Below, piece by piece: positions 59,620-60,000 of a DNA stretch of 60,000 bases (the first letter of the stretch is position 1; the number at the start of each line of letters is the position of its first letter). Origin of the DNA: Polytrichum commune (Eukaryota; Streptophyta; Polytrichopsida; Polytrichales; Polytrichaceae); assembly GCA_950295325.1 (NCBI GenBank), contig OX485803.1, positions 42,425,554 to 42,485,553 of the forward strand, in the 5' to 3' direction. Both the position numbers and the translations under genes were made by a program. The notes beneath the pieces were generated by a model that ran no database searches, had not been told where the DNA came from, and was given only the letters and a program-made list of their open reading frames with translations.

Positions 59620-60000
59620 TTAGGGCGAGGACACGGGGAGGTCACTCAGTAGGATTTTTGTGTACCACGTGCGGCGGAGGGGTATTTGTTTAGGGGCTAT
59701 TTACCTCCAAGGCATGAATTAAAAGCTCCCTATAATTACATAATATTCTAAAATGGCTTATTTTTTTGTACCCTACCATTACTTATAATGCCCATGTCAT
59801 TGAAATTTTTTGTAGTCTATATTCATTTTAATTTTAAAATTTTAATTTAAGAATGTATGCAATGCAAAAGTGTTGGGAAAAGCATCGCAACAAAAAAATA
59901 TAAAAATTACGTACCATTGCAAACTCAAGTATTGAAGGTAATCACTACTCTCCTTTACAAAAGTGGGAGGGCGAGGCAAGCGAGCTTTCGCATCATAAAA
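59620..60000. mobile_element. End of an element related to 7227-7873
   Basis: GGGGAGGTCACT at 59,639 onward, followed by TATTTGTTTAGGGGCTATTT, parallels the reverse complement of 7,780-7,870 (GGGGAGGTCACG...TTATTTGTTAGGGGGCTATT). It appears to start at the broken N-terminal edge of the MULE and runs out of the window. Confidence 0.4.

Overview
The window reads as nuclear DNA of a land plant. Four intron-rich genes with clear plant families are present: EXO84 (exocyst), plastid chaperonin 10, an ALMT-type anion channel and an F-box/LRR protein. They sit in AT-rich, transposon-littered intergenic DNA. EXO84 and ALMT are clearly recognisable but, judged from memory, fairly diverged from flowering-plant versions. 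A non-flowering land plant is therefore plausible, but I cannot name a species. No tRNA, rRNA, CRISPR array, bacterial operon or organellar insert was recognised.

Layout. 1-23.5 kb is a transposon graveyard. It holds a hAT transposase tail (1-0.83 kb), a LINE split by a terminal-inverted-repeat element (1.5-4.6 kb), an unidentified minus-strand coding relic (6.1-6.6 kb), a Mutator-like (MULE) relic broken by two insertions (6.7-13.7 kb), a small MITE (16.65-16.87 kb) and a ~330-bp tandem array (21.2-23.5 kb). 23.9-29.5 kb is EXO84 on the plus strand (9 exons, 760 aa). 29.5-39.1 kb is gene-free. It has a 3 x 235 bp tandem array, a dispersed repeat, a second MITE of the 16.7-kb family, and a 970-bp DNA transposon with perfect 24-bp terminal inverted repeats ending 266 bp before the next start codon. 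39.2-43.0 kb is plastid CPN10 (plus, 7 exons, 163 aa). 44.0-47.6 kb is ALMT (minus, 5 exons, 596 aa), convergent with CPN10. 48.5-48.7 kb holds a possible small unknown gene (minus). 50.1-53.3 kb is the F-box/LRR gene (plus, 4 exons, 538 aa). 53.3-60 kb is again repeats, with a near-intact MULE C-terminal region (58.4-59.6 kb, minus).

The genes are unrelated housekeeping or transport functions (secretory vesicle tethering, plastid protein folding, anion transport, ubiquitin ligase targeting). I see no functional cluster. The unusual signals are structural. Three of 21 reconstructed introns use GC-AG ends. ALMT intron 1 consists almost entirely of four tandem copies of a ~160-bp unit. Introns of the F-box gene carry short tandem arrays and partial exon duplications. 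Two- to four-copy tandem arrays (periods ~65-330 bp) recur across the window. Exon boundaries were inferred by eye from splice sites, reading phase and remembered family sequences; no alignment was run.
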